A stretch of DNA of 64,000 bases from Aliikangiella sp. G2MR2-5 (GCF_015687155.1 NZ_JADPQF010000001.1:248001-312000); one strand, 5' to 3'; counted from the first letter of the stretch, positions 8,304-17,624 are shown. Program-made: numbers and translations. Notes: generated from the sequence alone by a model not told the origin.

Positions 8304-10589
8304 ATGGAAACTGATGGTAAAACCCTGGAAAATAATGAACTAGAGGCTCAAATTGATGCCATAAGACGTTCTCAAGCGGTAATAGAATTTAATATGGATG
8401 GCACAATCATTACTGCCAACGAAAATTTTCTGAAAGTAATGGGATATGACTTGAATGAAATCAAGGGAAAACACCATCGTATGTTTGTGGATCCTGAGTA
8501 CGCTGAAAGTTCTGAATACCGAGAATTTTGGAGTGCGCTTAATAGAGGGGAGTTTTTTTCTAAAGAGTTTAAACGTTTTGGGAAAAATGGAAAGGAGATC
8601 TGGATTCAGGCATCTTATAATCCATTAATCGACTCAAGCGGCAAGCCCTTTAAAGTTGTAAAGTTTGCCTCGGATATTACAGAACAAACGAGACTTTTCC
8701 ATCAAGCTTCAAGAATGCAGGCTGCTGTTAATGGATCGCAAACAGCCACTATGATGGTGGACAAGGACCTGTGTGTTACCTTTTGTAATAAAGCTACTTA
8801 CGAATTATTAAAAGAGCTAGAACACGCTTTTGCAAAAATCTGGCCAGGCTTTGAAGCCACCAGTGAATATATGATAGGAAAATGTATTGATGATTTTCAT
8901 AAGAAGCCTGAACATCAAAGAAAGATCCTTTCTGATCCCAGTAATATGCCCTATCGTACAGTAATTACTATCGGAGAGTATTCGATCCAGCTTAATGTTT
9001 GCGCAATTATCGACAATGAGGGAACACATGTAGGATCTTCGTTGGAGTGGGCGAATATTACAAAACAAGTCGCTGCGGAAAGAGAAGTAGGAAGGCTAGT
9101 TTCTGCGGTGGAGGGAATGTCAACAAATATTATGATGGCTGATGTGGATGGAGTTATTAATTACCTTAATCCTGCGGTTGAAAAAATGCTAAGGCGAAGG
9201 GAAGATGATCTAAAGGTTGTTCTTCCTGGGTTTTCTGTAGATACTTTGATAGGGACTTGTTTTGATGAGTTTCACAAAAATCCTGCACATCAGAGAAATA
9301 TTCTTCGGCCGGAAAACTTGCCTTACGAAGCGAGCATTACAGTTGGTCCATTGCACTTTGATTTAATTGCTGTCGCCCTAAAAGATAGCAGTGATAATCA
9401 CTTGGGAACAGCTGTGGAATGGATAGATACTACTGAACAGGTTAAAGCTCAAGAGCAGGTAGAAAATCTGATTGCCAAAGCCTCACGTGGAGAATTAACA
9501 GAAAGATTAAATGCAGATGAATTTGAAGGGTTTATGAAAAACCTGTCAAATGGAATAAATGAGATGCTTGATACGGTTGTTGAGCCTATAACAAATTGTC
9601 AATCTGTTTTAGAGCAGTTAGCTGCAGGCAACTTAGAAAAGAGTATGGATGGAAGCTATCATGGAATGTTTGAACAACTACAAAATTCCATCAATACCAG
9701 CATCGATAATCTACGCAATATGGTCGGTGAAATCATGGAAACATCAGCTCATGTTTCAAGTTCGGCCAAAGAAATTTCCCAAGGTAATACTGACCTGAGT
9801 CAGAGAACTGAAGAACAGGCTTCAAGCCTTGAAGAAACAGCTTCGAGCATGGAAGAGTTAACCAGTACTGTGAAAGAGAATGCATCTTCTGCCACTAAAG
9901 CCAATGAACTCTCAAAAAGTACCGAGAAACTAGCGGAAAGTGGAGGACAGGTTGTTGCTGATGCAGTTCAGGCGATGAAAGAAATTAACGACGCGTCCAG
10001 GGAAATTTCTGACATTATTGGTGTAATTGATGAAATTGCATTCCAAACTAATCTACTAGCGTTAAATGCTGCTGTTGAAGCTGCCAGAGCAGGTGACCAA
10101 GGAAGAGGTTTTGCTGTGGTAGCTGCAGAAGTAAGAAATCTCGCACAAAGAAGTGCTAGCGCCGCCAAGGATATTAAATCTCTTATTAACAATAGCGTTA
10201 ATAAAGTAGATCAGGGAAGTCAACTTGTGAATGACTCTGGGCAAAGGCTGAATGAAATTGTTGATTCAGTGCGAAATGTCAGTGAACTGGTTAGCGAAAT
10301 TTCAAATGCAAGTGAAGAGCAAGCCTCGGGTATAGAACAGATTAATCAGGCCGTTTCGCAAATGGATAATATGACCCAGCAAAACTCTGCTCTGGTAGAA
10401 CAGGCTGCGGCATCTGCTGAATCTTTAAATGAGCAAGCCAGTAATCTAATGGAGTTAATGAGCTTCTTTAAAACTGGAGATGAATACGGAAGCAGGGGGG
10501 CCGATATTGTTTCTCCAGTAAAAAGTACTTCTAGTCCATCTCCAAGGAAAGTTAATAAACCTCTCGATGAGGAATGGGAAGAGTTTTAG
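8304..10589 (+). CDS. Soluble methyl-accepting chemotaxis protein with PAS domains and C-terminal xWxxF
   Basis: This 761-residue receptor has no signal peptide and no membrane helix, so it should be cytoplasmic. A PAS domain (about 22-128, ending FASDITEQT) is followed by two mutually similar PAS-like domains (about 137-250 and 264-375), each with an FHK-P-HQR motif. HAMP-like linkers follow (about 385-480). The signalling domain has the conserved hairpin tip [20 protein letters not shown] (about 575-594). The last residues, EWEEF, fit the xWxxF tether that binds CheR/CheB. Genes for CheR, CheD and CheB follow directly. It resembles the architecture of Pseudomonas McpB/Aer2; the ligand (redox, oxygen or other) is not evident. 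Confidence 0.93.
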   Translation: METDGKTLENNELEAQIDAIRRSQAVIEFNMDGTIITANENFLKVMGYDLNEIKGKHHRMFVDPEYAESSEYREFWSALNRGEFFSKEFKRFGKNGKEIWIQASYNPLIDSSGKPFKVVKFASDITEQTRLFHQASRMQAAVNGSQTATMMVDKDLCVTFCNKATYELLKELEHAFAKIWPGFEATSEYMIGKCIDDFHKKPEHQRKILSDPSNMPYRTVITIGEYSIQLNVCAIIDNEGTHVGSSLEWANITKQVAAEREVGRLVSAVEGMSTNIMMADVDGVINYLNPAVEKMLRRREDDLKVVLPGFSVDTLIGTCFDEFHKNPAHQRNILRPENLPYEASITVGPLHFDLIAVALKDSSDNHLGTAVEWIDTTEQVKAQEQVENLIAKASRGELTERLNADEFEGFMKNLSNGINEMLDTVVEPITNCQSVLEQLAAGNLEKSMDGSYHGMFEQLQNSINTSIDNLRNMVGEIMETSAHVSSSAKEISQGNTDLSQRTEEQASSLEETASSMEELTSTVKENASSATKANELSKSTEKLAESGGQVVADAVQAMKEINDASREISDIIGVIDEIAFQTNLLALNAAVEAARAGDQGRGFAVVAAEVRNLAQRSASAAKDIKSLINNSVNKVDQGSQLVNDSGQRLNEIVDSVRNVSELVSEISNASEEQASGIEQINQAVSQMDNMTQQNSALVEQAAASAESLNEQASNLMELMSFFKTGDEYGSRGADIVSPVKSTSSPSPRKVNKPLDEEWEEF

Positions 10590-10707
10590 CTTGATATATT
10601 TACAGGAATAGCGATTGATGCTGTTTATGTTATTTAGCATATAGACCGTTATTTTAAAGTGCTAGCGGTTAGGCTCAAGTAAATCACTTTGTATATATGT
10701 TTATGCT

Positions 10708-10738
10708 TGAAATTGGTCAAACATGAAATTGGTCAAAC
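10708..10738 (+). repeat. Tandem 15-bp direct repeat in the cheR leader
   Basis: The 15-mer TGAAATTGGTCAAAC occurs twice, at 10708-10722 and 10724-10738, with period 16. It ends five bases before the cheR ATG, and a degenerate third start (TTGAATGGGT) runs into the gene. No good Shine-Dalgarno lies outside the repeat, so the duplication covers the initiation region. Confidence 0.8.
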
Positions 10739-10742
10739 TTGA

Positions 10743-11591
10743 ATGGGTAGACTAGACGGTTCTGAAATACTGGTTAAAAGGGAGTTTACTTTTACCCGTA
10801 GAAACTTCGAGAGAATTGTAGACCTGATCAATCGACTGTCTGGTATTAGCTTGTCAGACAGAAAAACTGACATGGTTTATTCTCGATTAGCGAGACGAAT
10901 CAGAAGGCTTGGTATGAGAGATTTTGATTCTTATATAGCCTTACTCGAGTCAGATGATGAAGAAAAAGTGAACTTCATTAATGCATTGACGACCAACTTA
11001 ACTCATTTCTTTAGAGAAAGTCATCATTTTGACTATTTAAAAGATGTATATATTCCTGAGCTAATTCAAAGTGGACAGAAAAGAATACGTTTTTGGTCGG
11101 CCGGTTGTTCGACAGGAGAAGAACCTTATTCGCTTGCAATGGTATGGCAATCGATTGCAAATAAACCGAGTGATATAGATTTTAAAATATTGGCGACCGA
11201 CTTAGATACTAATGTCCTGCAAACTTGTAAAAGAGGAGTATATTCGGAAGATAAATTGAAGTCGGTTGAGTCTCAGTATCAAAAATGTTTTGTAAAATCT
11301 AAAAATTGTCAAGTCGATGAGCGAGAAGCAGTGCCAGAACTCAAAAGTAAAATCTATTTTAAGCAGTTGAACCTCATGCATGAATGGCCTATGAAAGGTC
11401 CTTTTGACTTGATTATTTGTAGAAATGTTTTGATTTACTTTGATAAACCGACACAAAAAGAATTAGTTTCCCGCTATGAAAATCTGCTTAAGTCCAATGG
11501 ATGCTTAATGTTAGGGCATTCAGAAAATTTAAGCGCCGCTAAAAATGTATTTTCAGCAATTGGTAGAACTACTTATCGAAAGGTGTACTGA
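10743..11591 (+). CDS. cheR: Chemotaxis protein methyltransferase CheR
   Basis: CheR methylates receptor glutamates using S-adenosylmethionine. The 282-residue protein has the N-terminal helical domain (GISLSDRKTDMVYSRLARR), the SAM-binding motif WSAGCSTGEEPYSLAM and the IICRNVLIYF motif. The beta-subdomain that in E. coli CheR grips the receptor pentapeptide falls in the middle, which fits the xWxxF tail of the receptor encoded just upstream. The start at 10743 lacks a strong Shine-Dalgarno. The stop overlaps the cheD start by one base. Confidence 0.95.
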   Translation: MGRLDGSEILVKREFTFTRRNFERIVDLINRLSGISLSDRKTDMVYSRLARRIRRLGMRDFDSYIALLESDDEEKVNFINALTTNLTHFFRESHHFDYLKDVYIPELIQSGQKRIRFWSAGCSTGEEPYSLAMVWQSIANKPSDIDFKILATDLDTNVLQTCKRGVYSEDKLKSVESQYQKCFVKSKNCQVDEREAVPELKSKIYFKQLNLMHEWPMKGPFDLIICRNVLIYFDKPTQKELVSRYENLLKSNGCLMLGHSENLSAAKNVFSAIGRTTYRKVY

Positions 11592-12226
11592 TGACTGTTG
11601 GGTTTGATAGAGAAAATCTACCATCGTGTTGGCAAGAATTTAACCATATTAATCGTTACTGGGATAAAAAAACCGGTAAGCCTACTGCAAAAATACTACC
11701 AGGAGAGTTTTATGTCACTGGGCATGATGAGCTAATTACAACAGTGCTTGGTTCTTGTATCTCCGCATGCATCCGAGATCCGGTAATTGGTATTGGGGGG
11801 ATGAATCACTTTATGTTGCCGATACAGAATGAGAACATGGCCATCACCAACTTAAGTGAAGCTGCTCGGTATGGAAACTTTGCGATGGAACAGATGATAA
11901 ATGACATTCTGCGCAATGGCGGTAAGAGAGAAAATCTGGAAATAAAAATATTTGGTGGTGGAAAAGTCATGAAAGGGATGACTGATGTTGGTAAGAGAAA
12001 TATTCAATTTATTCGTGATTACATTGATATAGAAGGCTTTAAATTGATCGCTGAAGATGTTGGTGGGAATTATCCTAGAAAAGTTCTCTACTCACCTAAA
12101 TCGGGAAAAGTAATGATTAAGAAATTATATACTACACACAATAGTACTATCGAAACCAGGGATGAAAACTACTTTTCTAGAATTTCAAAAGAAGAAGTTA
12201 AAAGTGATGTTGAATTATTTGATTAA
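11591..12226 (+). CDS. cheD: Chemoreceptor glutamine deamidase CheD
   Basis: CheD deamidates receptor glutamines and in many species modulates CheC or receptor activity. The 211-residue product shows the catalytic cysteine motif (TVLGSCISACIRD), the histidine motif (GGMNHFMLP) and the FGGGKVM segment. An N-terminal extension of about 40 residues precedes the domain, and a polar tail follows it. It sits between cheR and cheB, as in F7-type clusters. No CheC gene is present in the window. Confidence 0.94.
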   Translation: MTVGFDRENLPSCWQEFNHINRYWDKKTGKPTAKILPGEFYVTGHDELITTVLGSCISACIRDPVIGIGGMNHFMLPIQNENMAITNLSEAARYGNFAMEQMINDILRNGGKRENLEIKIFGGGKVMKGMTDVGKRNIQFIRDYIDIEGFKLIAEDVGGNYPRKVLYSPKSGKVMIKKLYTTHNSTIETRDENYFSRISKEEVKSDVELFD

Positions 12227-12274
12227 ACTACAGATTGTTGTCCACAGGCTTCTCTAGGAGAATAGAAAATCAAG

Positions 12275-13318
12275 ATGGCGACTGCTTCAATCAATGTACT
12301 TGTTGTGGATGATTCAGCTTTGATTCGAATGCTGTTGTCCCAAATATTGGAAAGTGATGAAGATATTAATGTTGTCGCGACGGCTAACGATCCTTATGAA
12401 GCAAGAGAAAAAATCAAAAGATATAATCCCGATGTGATAACGCTGGATGTTGAAATGCCTCGAATGGATGGTATTACGTTTCTTAAGAATCTTATGCGAT
12501 TAAGGCCAATGCCTGTTGTTATGGTGTCATCGCTGACTCAGGATGGCGCCCAGGTAACTTTAGACGCATTAGCTGCGGGGGCTTTTGACTTTGTTGCTAA
12601 ACCAACGGTTGAAGTTAAAGAAAAACTAAAGGAGCTTTCCGAGGAGCTTATTAGAAAAGTAAAGGAAGCTTCAAAGTGTAATCGTAATGCACTGGATTAC
12701 TGTAATTTGACAAAGAAGGGTAATGTTTCCTTGTTAAAAAGGAATTCCGCATTTGAAATTATTGCGGTAGGCGCTTCAACCGGTGGTACCGAAGCAATTC
12801 AAAACCTGGTCAAACGACTTCCTACGAATCTTCCACCGATAGTGATGGCACAACACATTCCTGATGTATTCTCTACCTCTTATGCCAAGCGGCTGGACTC
12901 TGAGGTTGCTATTGAAGTTATCGAAGTTCGAACTCCGCAGATACTGGAGAGTGGTTGTGCATATTTAGCGCCTGGACATATGCACATGAAAGTTAAAAAG
13001 AACGGAGCTGCATATTTTGCTTACCTGAGCGATGAAGAGCCGGTAAATCGGCATAAGCCATCAGTTGATGTTTTATTTGATTCCGTGGCAAATGCAGCGA
13101 GTCAAAAAAGTATTGGCATATTACTGACCGGAATGGGGCAAGATGGCGCTAAAGGGCTGCTTAACCTCAAAACTCATGGAGCAATAACAATTGCTCAGGA
13201 TGAAGAGTCCAGCGTAGTTTGGGGAATGCCGGGGGCCGCTGTAAAAATGGGTGCAGTAAATCGGGTAGTATCTTTAAGCAGGATACCCGAAACTCTGGTT
13301 GAGCTATTGTCAGAGTGA
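12275..13318 (+). CDS. cheB: Chemotaxis methylesterase/deamidase CheB (cluster 1)
   Basis: CheB removes receptor methyl groups when phosphorylated by CheA. At 347 residues it has a receiver domain with D12-D13 and phospho-acceptor D58 (TLDVEMPRMDG). A linker follows, then a methylesterase domain with the catalytic serine in GASTGG, the histidine in AQHIPDVFS and the aspartate in LLTGMGQDGAKG. All three catalytic positions are intact. It closes the inserted chemotaxis cluster; a GGAG-type ribosome site lies at 12256-12260. Confidence 0.95.
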   Translation: MATASINVLVVDDSALIRMLLSQILESDEDINVVATANDPYEAREKIKRYNPDVITLDVEMPRMDGITFLKNLMRLRPMPVVMVSSLTQDGAQVTLDALAAGAFDFVAKPTVEVKEKLKELSEELIRKVKEASKCNRNALDYCNLTKKGNVSLLKRNSAFEIIAVGASTGGTEAIQNLVKRLPTNLPPIVMAQHIPDVFSTSYAKRLDSEVAIEVIEVRTPQILESGCAYLAPGHMHMKVKKNGAAYFAYLSDEEPVNRHKPSVDVLFDSVANAASQKSIGILLTGMGQDGAKGLLNLKTHGAITIAQDEESSVVWGMPGAAVKMGAVNRVVSLSRIPETLVELLSE

Positions 13319-13384
13319 GCCAGACTATTATTTAAAATAATTCTTGTAAAGAGCGCCTGGAATTCTCGCCATTTTCATTTGTTG

Positions 13385-13415
13385 CAGAGATTCAAGTTAG
13401 TTTGGGGAATCTCTG
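13385..13415. other. Inverted repeat between cheB and the hsbA-like gene
   Basis: CAGAGATTC and GAATCTCTG form a perfect 9-bp stem around a 13-base loop. There is no T run after it on either strand, so it is not a standard terminator. It lies in the 246-base gap separating the chemotaxis block from the regulatory block and could be an operator or an mRNA structure. Confidence 0.45.
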
Positions 13416-13564
13416 TAAGAGATAATGAGGTCTAAGTAATGATTTGAATAAAAAAATTAGTCAAAAGACTTAGATTGTTCTATGCTTAGAGCTAAGTGGT
13501 TTTTCTGATAAAGCCTTCGATAACAAAGGTTTACTCATATATTCGAAAAAAGGGGTTTATAAGT

Positions 13565-13867
13565 ATGTCTGTCGGTTCAAATCTTTCTGCTGATGGAAAG
13601 GTACTCACGATCACTATTAATGGACGCTTTGATTTCAGTGCTCACCAGGCATTTCGAGATTCGTACGAAAAGCTCACACCTACACCATCGGAAATTATCG
13701 TAGATATGGCCGAAACCACTTATCTTGATAGTTCAGCTTTGGGGATGCTGCTTTTACTCAGAGATCATGCTGGTGGAGATACTGCAAACATTACGCTTAA
13801 AAACTGTAATGAAGATATTCGAAAAATCTTGACGATCTCAAACTTTGAACAGCTATTTAAGATTTAG
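13565..13867 (+). CDS. Anti-sigma factor antagonist, HsbA-like (STAS domain)
   Basis: This 100-residue STAS protein has the conserved loop YLDSSALGMLLLL with S56 in the phosphorylatable position, the same number as the site reported for Pseudomonas HsbA. HsbA-type proteins switch partner between the flagellar anti-sigma factor FlgM and other targets according to phosphorylation by HsbR. The ATG at 13565 is preferred over an upstream in-frame start because an AAGGGG sequence sits about 9 bases before it. It is followed by the kinase/phosphatase and Hpt genes of the same pathway. Confidence 0.87.
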   Translation: MSVGSNLSADGKVLTITINGRFDFSAHQAFRDSYEKLTPTPSEIIVDMAETTYLDSSALGMLLLLRDHAGGDTANITLKNCNEDIRKILTISNFEQLFKI

Positions 13868-13902
13868 CTGTTTATAAATTATACAATTTAGTACCGTCTG
13901 TT

Positions 13903-15594
13903 TTGAAAATCCTAATTGCCGATGATAACAAGGTTGAGCGCCTGATCCTGTGTAAAGTTCTTGAGCAAGAAGGACACGAAGTCGTTCAGGCAGGAACTGG
14001 CCAGCAAGCCATTGACTATTTCTTCGAGCATTCTCCTGCTCTCGTGTTTCTCGACGTTCTCATGCCTGACAAAGATGGTTATGAAGTTGCGTCAGTTATT
14101 AAGGAAAGCAAGCAGGTTCGCTGGGTTCCTATAATCTTTCTCACCTCTTTGACTGATGTATATGATTTAGCCAAATGTATTGACTGTGGTGGTGATGACT
14201 TTGTTTCCAAACCGATTAACAAGGTAATTATTAAAGCCAAGGTCAATGCATTTAGTCGAATTTCTAATCTGTACGAGACTATCGAGGCACAAAAGTCTGA
14301 AATTCAATTTCATAATGAACACCTGATTCAAGAGCAGGAGGCAGCTAAAAAGATATTTAATAATATCGCTCACAGGGGGTGTTTAGCTGCTGAAAATATT
14401 CACTACCATTTATCTCCCATGTCTATTTTTAATGGAGATCTAATGCTCGCAGCAGAACCTCCCATGGGTGGTATGCGGCTCATGTTGGCTGATTTCACCG
14501 GACATGGTCTGCCTGCAGCTATTGGTGCAATGCCTACTTCAGAAATTTTTTATGGCATGACTAAAAAAGGCTTTGCAATAAGAGATGTAATGACAGAAAT
14601 GAATATGCGACTTCATTCTGTTTTGCCCAGAGGCGTTTTCTGTTGCGTCGTTATTGCTGATATCGATACTTTGGAAGAGAGAATAACTATCTGGAATGCT
14701 GGAGCACCACAGGCATATCTGCTCGATTTGGAAAAGGGCGATATAGAGATGGTTCAATCATGCCATTTGCCGCTGGGGGTTCAGTCGCCTCAAAGGTTCA
14801 AGGTTGAGCCAAGCGTTTTTCGTTTTACCAAGCATCATAAGTTGCTGGCAGTAACCGATGGTATAATTGAGTCAACCAATGAGCAGGGTGATATGTACGG
14901 TGAAGAGCGTATGCTCGCCTATATCAAGGATAATCTGCAAAAAGATAATTTGTGTGATGCTCTGGTAGAACAAATCGTTGAATATACCAATGACGCTGAA
15001 CAGGGAGATGATTTAAGTTTACTGGAAGTAGCTTTTCCACATCACCACTTGCTACATCCTGACGCAGAGGATAGTAGCTTTCATGCACAAACTGGAACGC
15101 TGGACTCCAATATCAGACTGCGCCTTAGAGGAAAGTCTTTGGGAAGATTTGATCCTATCCCCATGCTTTTACAAACATTGCTCGAATGTCGGGAGCTGAA
15201 CTCTCATCGTTCTCGTTTGTTCACCATAGTTTCGGAACTGTATAACAATGCATTAGAGCATGGTGTATTAGGATTGGATTCCTCGATAAAAAGCGGTAGC
15301 GAAGGTTTTGCCAAGTATTACCAGATGAGAACCGAAGGCGTTATGGGACTTACTGATGGTTTTGTCGAGGTGTCAATTGATCATAAGCCTCTAAAAGATG
15401 GAGGAGAGCTGGTGTTTGACTTTAAGGATAGTGGGAGTGGTTTTAATTTCGAAAAAGTTTTGGAAGCTGGAAGTAAGACCTATAGTGGAAGGGGATTGCC
15501 GCTATTAAAAAGCCTATGTGAAAAGTTGGAACATTTTGACGAAGGTAGGCATATTCGAGCAACCTATCGATGGCGACCACATGATGAAGAGTAG
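13903..15594 (+). CDS. Response regulator with PP2C phosphatase and anti-sigma kinase domains, HsbR-like
   Basis: The 563-residue protein has three parts. A receiver domain carries D7-D8, phospho-acceptor D51 and the lysine in SKPI. A coiled linker leads to a SpoIIE/PP2C phosphatase domain (NGDLMLAAEPPMGG, LADFTGHGLPAAIGAMP). The C-terminal GHKL kinase domain has an N box in SELYNNALEHGVLG. This layout matches HsbR, which phosphorylates or dephosphorylates HsbA depending on its receiver. The start is TTG at 13903. The neighbours (STAS before, Hpt after, then fliK) match the arrangement in Pseudomonas and related genera. Confidence 0.9.
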   Translation: MKILIADDNKVERLILCKVLEQEGHEVVQAGTGQQAIDYFFEHSPALVFLDVLMPDKDGYEVASVIKESKQVRWVPIIFLTSLTDVYDLAKCIDCGGDDFVSKPINKVIIKAKVNAFSRISNLYETIEAQKSEIQFHNEHLIQEQEAAKKIFNNIAHRGCLAAENIHYHLSPMSIFNGDLMLAAEPPMGGMRLMLADFTGHGLPAAIGAMPTSEIFYGMTKKGFAIRDVMTEMNMRLHSVLPRGVFCCVVIADIDTLEERITIWNAGAPQAYLLDLEKGDIEMVQSCHLPLGVQSPQRFKVEPSVFRFTKHHKLLAVTDGIIESTNEQGDMYGEERMLAYIKDNLQKDNLCDALVEQIVEYTNDAEQGDDLSLLEVAFPHHHLLHPDAEDSSFHAQTGTLDSNIRLRLRGKSLGRFDPIPMLLQTLLECRELNSHRSRLFTIVSELYNNALEHGVLGLDSSIKSGSEGFAKYYQMRTEGVMGLTDGFVEVSIDHKPLKDGGELVFDFKDSGSGFNFEKVLEAGSKTYSGRGLPLLKSLCEKLEHFDEGRHIRATYRWRPHDEE

Positions 15595-15627
15595 TTTTTA
15601 ATATTTAAAGTTTCAATCGAGGCACAA

Positions 15628-15963
15628 GTGAGTAACTTATTCGACGCACAGGTAATTGCTGAACTTAAGGAAATTATGGGCGATGATATTGACTTTTTGT
15701 TGGAAACTTTCGCCGCTGATAGCCGAGTAAAAATCAAAGAATTGTCTGTCGTTATTGAAGAAAAGAATGCAGAGGATATCAGGCGAGTCGCGCATAGCAT
15801 TAAAGGTAGTAGTAAGAATGTTGGTGCAAAAGCGCTGGCCGACCTATGTGAAACTCTCGAACAACAGGCTCGGGAAGGAAAGCTTGAGGAAAGCAATGAG
15901 CTTCTTGCACAGATAGTTGATATGCTCGAATTAACCCTGAAATCTCTAAGCGAACAGTTTTAA
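15628..15963 (+). CDS. Histidine phosphotransfer protein, HptB-like
   Basis: This is a 111-residue stand-alone Hpt domain with the active histidine H56 in VAHSIKGSSKNVG. HptB-type proteins take phosphate from hybrid sensor kinases and pass it to the HsbR receiver, tying surface or biofilm signals to flagellar gene control. The GTG start at 15628 has GAGG 5 bases upstream. No hybrid sensor kinase lies in the window, so the phosphate source must be encoded elsewhere. Confidence 0.88.
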   Translation: MSNLFDAQVIAELKEIMGDDIDFLLETFAADSRVKIKELSVVIEEKNAEDIRRVAHSIKGSSKNVGAKALADLCETLEQQAREGKLEESNELLAQIVDMLELTLKSLSEQF

Positions 15964-16054
15964 CCGTCCCCGGGACTTTATTCTCTCGACATAAAAAATA
16001 GTTAGCTACCTCTCTGCTTCCCGATTCCTTGCTCATTTTAAACATATCTTAACC

Positions 16055-16070
16055 TGGCATTGCCCTTGCA
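16055..16070 (+). promoter_or_regulatory. Sigma-54-type promoter upstream of fliK
   Basis: TGGCATTGCCCTTGCA matches the -24/-12 consensus closely: invariant GG (16056-16057) and GC (16068-16069) are separated by exactly 10 bases, with TTGCA at -12. Transcription would start near 16081, about 77 bases before the fliK ATG. Sigma-54 control of middle flagellar genes is known in Vibrio and Pseudomonas. Confidence 0.75.
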
Positions 16071-16157
16071 CAGTATTTACTACCTCTATTTTAATTTATC
16101 AATTTATACGAACAGGCACCCGAATAATTGGTGGTTAGGTGTACGGGATTGAAACTT

Positions 16158-17588
16158 ATGAATAATCTTCCTATGGATTTAAAGCAGTTTTTATTTACTA
16201 CTGGCAGTGCTCCCAGTTCAAAAAATAATGATTTATTTTTTGATTTCAATAAGTTAGAAGCGAGCGGTGTGGAAGGCGAAGAGGGGGAGGCTTTCGCTCA
16301 AATTATAAAAGACTTTATATTGGCTGTTGATGGTAAGGAGACTCTGAATGAGAAACCAGGTAATCCCATCATCCTTGCCGACGGCAATATTTTTCCGCCT
16401 GACTTGGAAAAAAACACCCAGTCAGGCTTTGAGCCCGAAGAGAGCGACACATTACCTCTTTTAGTGACAGGTTCGATCTTCCTTAGCGATGAAGCAACTT
16501 CAAGTTCTGAAGTGCCAGTATTTTTCAAACAAGATCTTCAGAAATTCGACGAACACTTGTTCAAGCTAAAAAGCGGAAAGGATATCGAGAGTATCAATGA
16601 GAAAGACATTGAAGTTGCGATCGAAAAATTAAGAGACTTTATTAATATGCAAAGCCCGGAGAACAAAAGCTTCGGGCAGACAACGATTGAAACAAAAGTA
16701 AATTCGGCTGAAGATGTTTCAAAATTTGAAAGAAGTGCAGTGGTGTTAGCGAAGAAAAACGGAGAAGAAAAAGACGTTGTTTTTCGAAAGCTTGAGCTGG
16801 CTGGAAAAGATACAAAAGTCGAAGATAAAAGCTTTAATCTGGTCCAAAAAGAAAGTCCTGGTTTTGGCAATAAAGCGGTGCTTGAAGGCGATGCTTTTTT
16901 AAGTAAAAACTCAGAAAAAAATGACTATTACTCGACAGGTGTAAAGCTTGACAGTGAGTTAAAAATTTCACCAGAAAAGAACATTTTATTGTCTATGGTT
17001 AACGCAAAGCAAGATAGTTTGCGCCAGGTCTCACGCTTGATATCTGGAAGTGAGAGGTCTGGAAGTAACATTGAGACAGGAACAGTACAAAATATTTATT
17101 CCGGCTTAAGTGTTACTAATATTGGTGAGCAGAAGGCCGAGTTGAGCTCAGTGAACAGGCCAGCAATGGAACAAGCTTTTCCACAGGGTCTTAATCTCAG
17201 AAATAACTTTGCGTCTGACTTGTCGCTACGAGTAAAGTGGATGTTTCGACAGTCACTATCAAGTGCAGAAATAATGATGGATCCACCAGAAATGGGGCCG
17301 CTTAGTGTTAAGGTCCATCATACCAATGGTGAAACAAGTATTCTATTTCAGGTTTCACAACAAACAACAAAGGAAGTAATCGATGAGAACCTGAGTAAGC
17401 TGCGAGAAATGCTTAATCAGCAGGGAATTAATATCGCGGATACTGAGGTCAGACACCAACAGGAAGAATCTCACTCTAAGGATGGGAAAAGTACAGATGA
17501 ACTGGTTGACAGCATCGAAGAAGTCGGTGACGAAAATGAGTCTTCAATCGTCATTGAAAATAACGCTCTTATTGATACCTATACCTGA
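16158..17588 (+). CDS. fliK: Flagellar hook-length control protein FliK
   Basis: FliK is the exported ruler that measures hook length and switches FlhB specificity. The 476-residue product has a long, polar, poorly conserved N-terminal two thirds. The conserved Flg_hook C-terminal domain (about 350-450) contains LRVKWMFRQSLSSAEIMMDP, PEMGPLSVKV and LREMLNQQGI. The ATG at 16158 is chosen; an in-frame TTG at 16128 would add 10 residues but has weaker upstream sequence. It follows the hptB-like gene and a sigma-54 promoter match. Confidence 0.9.
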   Translation: MNNLPMDLKQFLFTTGSAPSSKNNDLFFDFNKLEASGVEGEEGEAFAQIIKDFILAVDGKETLNEKPGNPIILADGNIFPPDLEKNTQSGFEPEESDTLPLLVTGSIFLSDEATSSSEVPVFFKQDLQKFDEHLFKLKSGKDIESINEKDIEVAIEKLRDFINMQSPENKSFGQTTIETKVNSAEDVSKFERSAVVLAKKNGEEKDVVFRKLELAGKDTKVEDKSFNLVQKESPGFGNKAVLEGDAFLSKNSEKNDYYSTGVKLDSELKISPEKNILLSMVNAKQDSLRQVSRLISGSERSGSNIETGTVQNIYSGLSVTNIGEQKAELSSVNRPAMEQAFPQGLNLRNNFASDLSLRVKWMFRQSLSSAEIMMDPPEMGPLSVKVHHTNGETSILFQVSQQTTKEVIDENLSKLREMLNQQGINIADTEVRHQQEESHSKDGKSTDELVDSIEEVGDENESSIVIENNALIDTYT

Positions 17589-17603
17589 GACTTTAAATTC
17601 TTA

Positions 17604-17624
17604 GCCCCCAAAATTTTCGGGGGC
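17604..17624. other. GC-rich hairpin in the fliK-fliL gap
   Basis: GCCCCC and GGGGGC form a perfect 6-bp GC stem 15 bases after the fliK stop, with AAAATTTTC as loop. There is no T run afterwards, so intrinsic termination is doubtful. The whole fliK-fliL gap is 360 bases (17589-17948) and also contains a sigma-54 promoter match; no gene was seen in it. Confidence 0.5.

Noticed and set aside
13349-13376. TAAAG followed by a GCC box as a sigma-28 promoter for the hsbA-like gene
   Set aside because: The -10 region does not match CCGATAA and the spacing is wrong.
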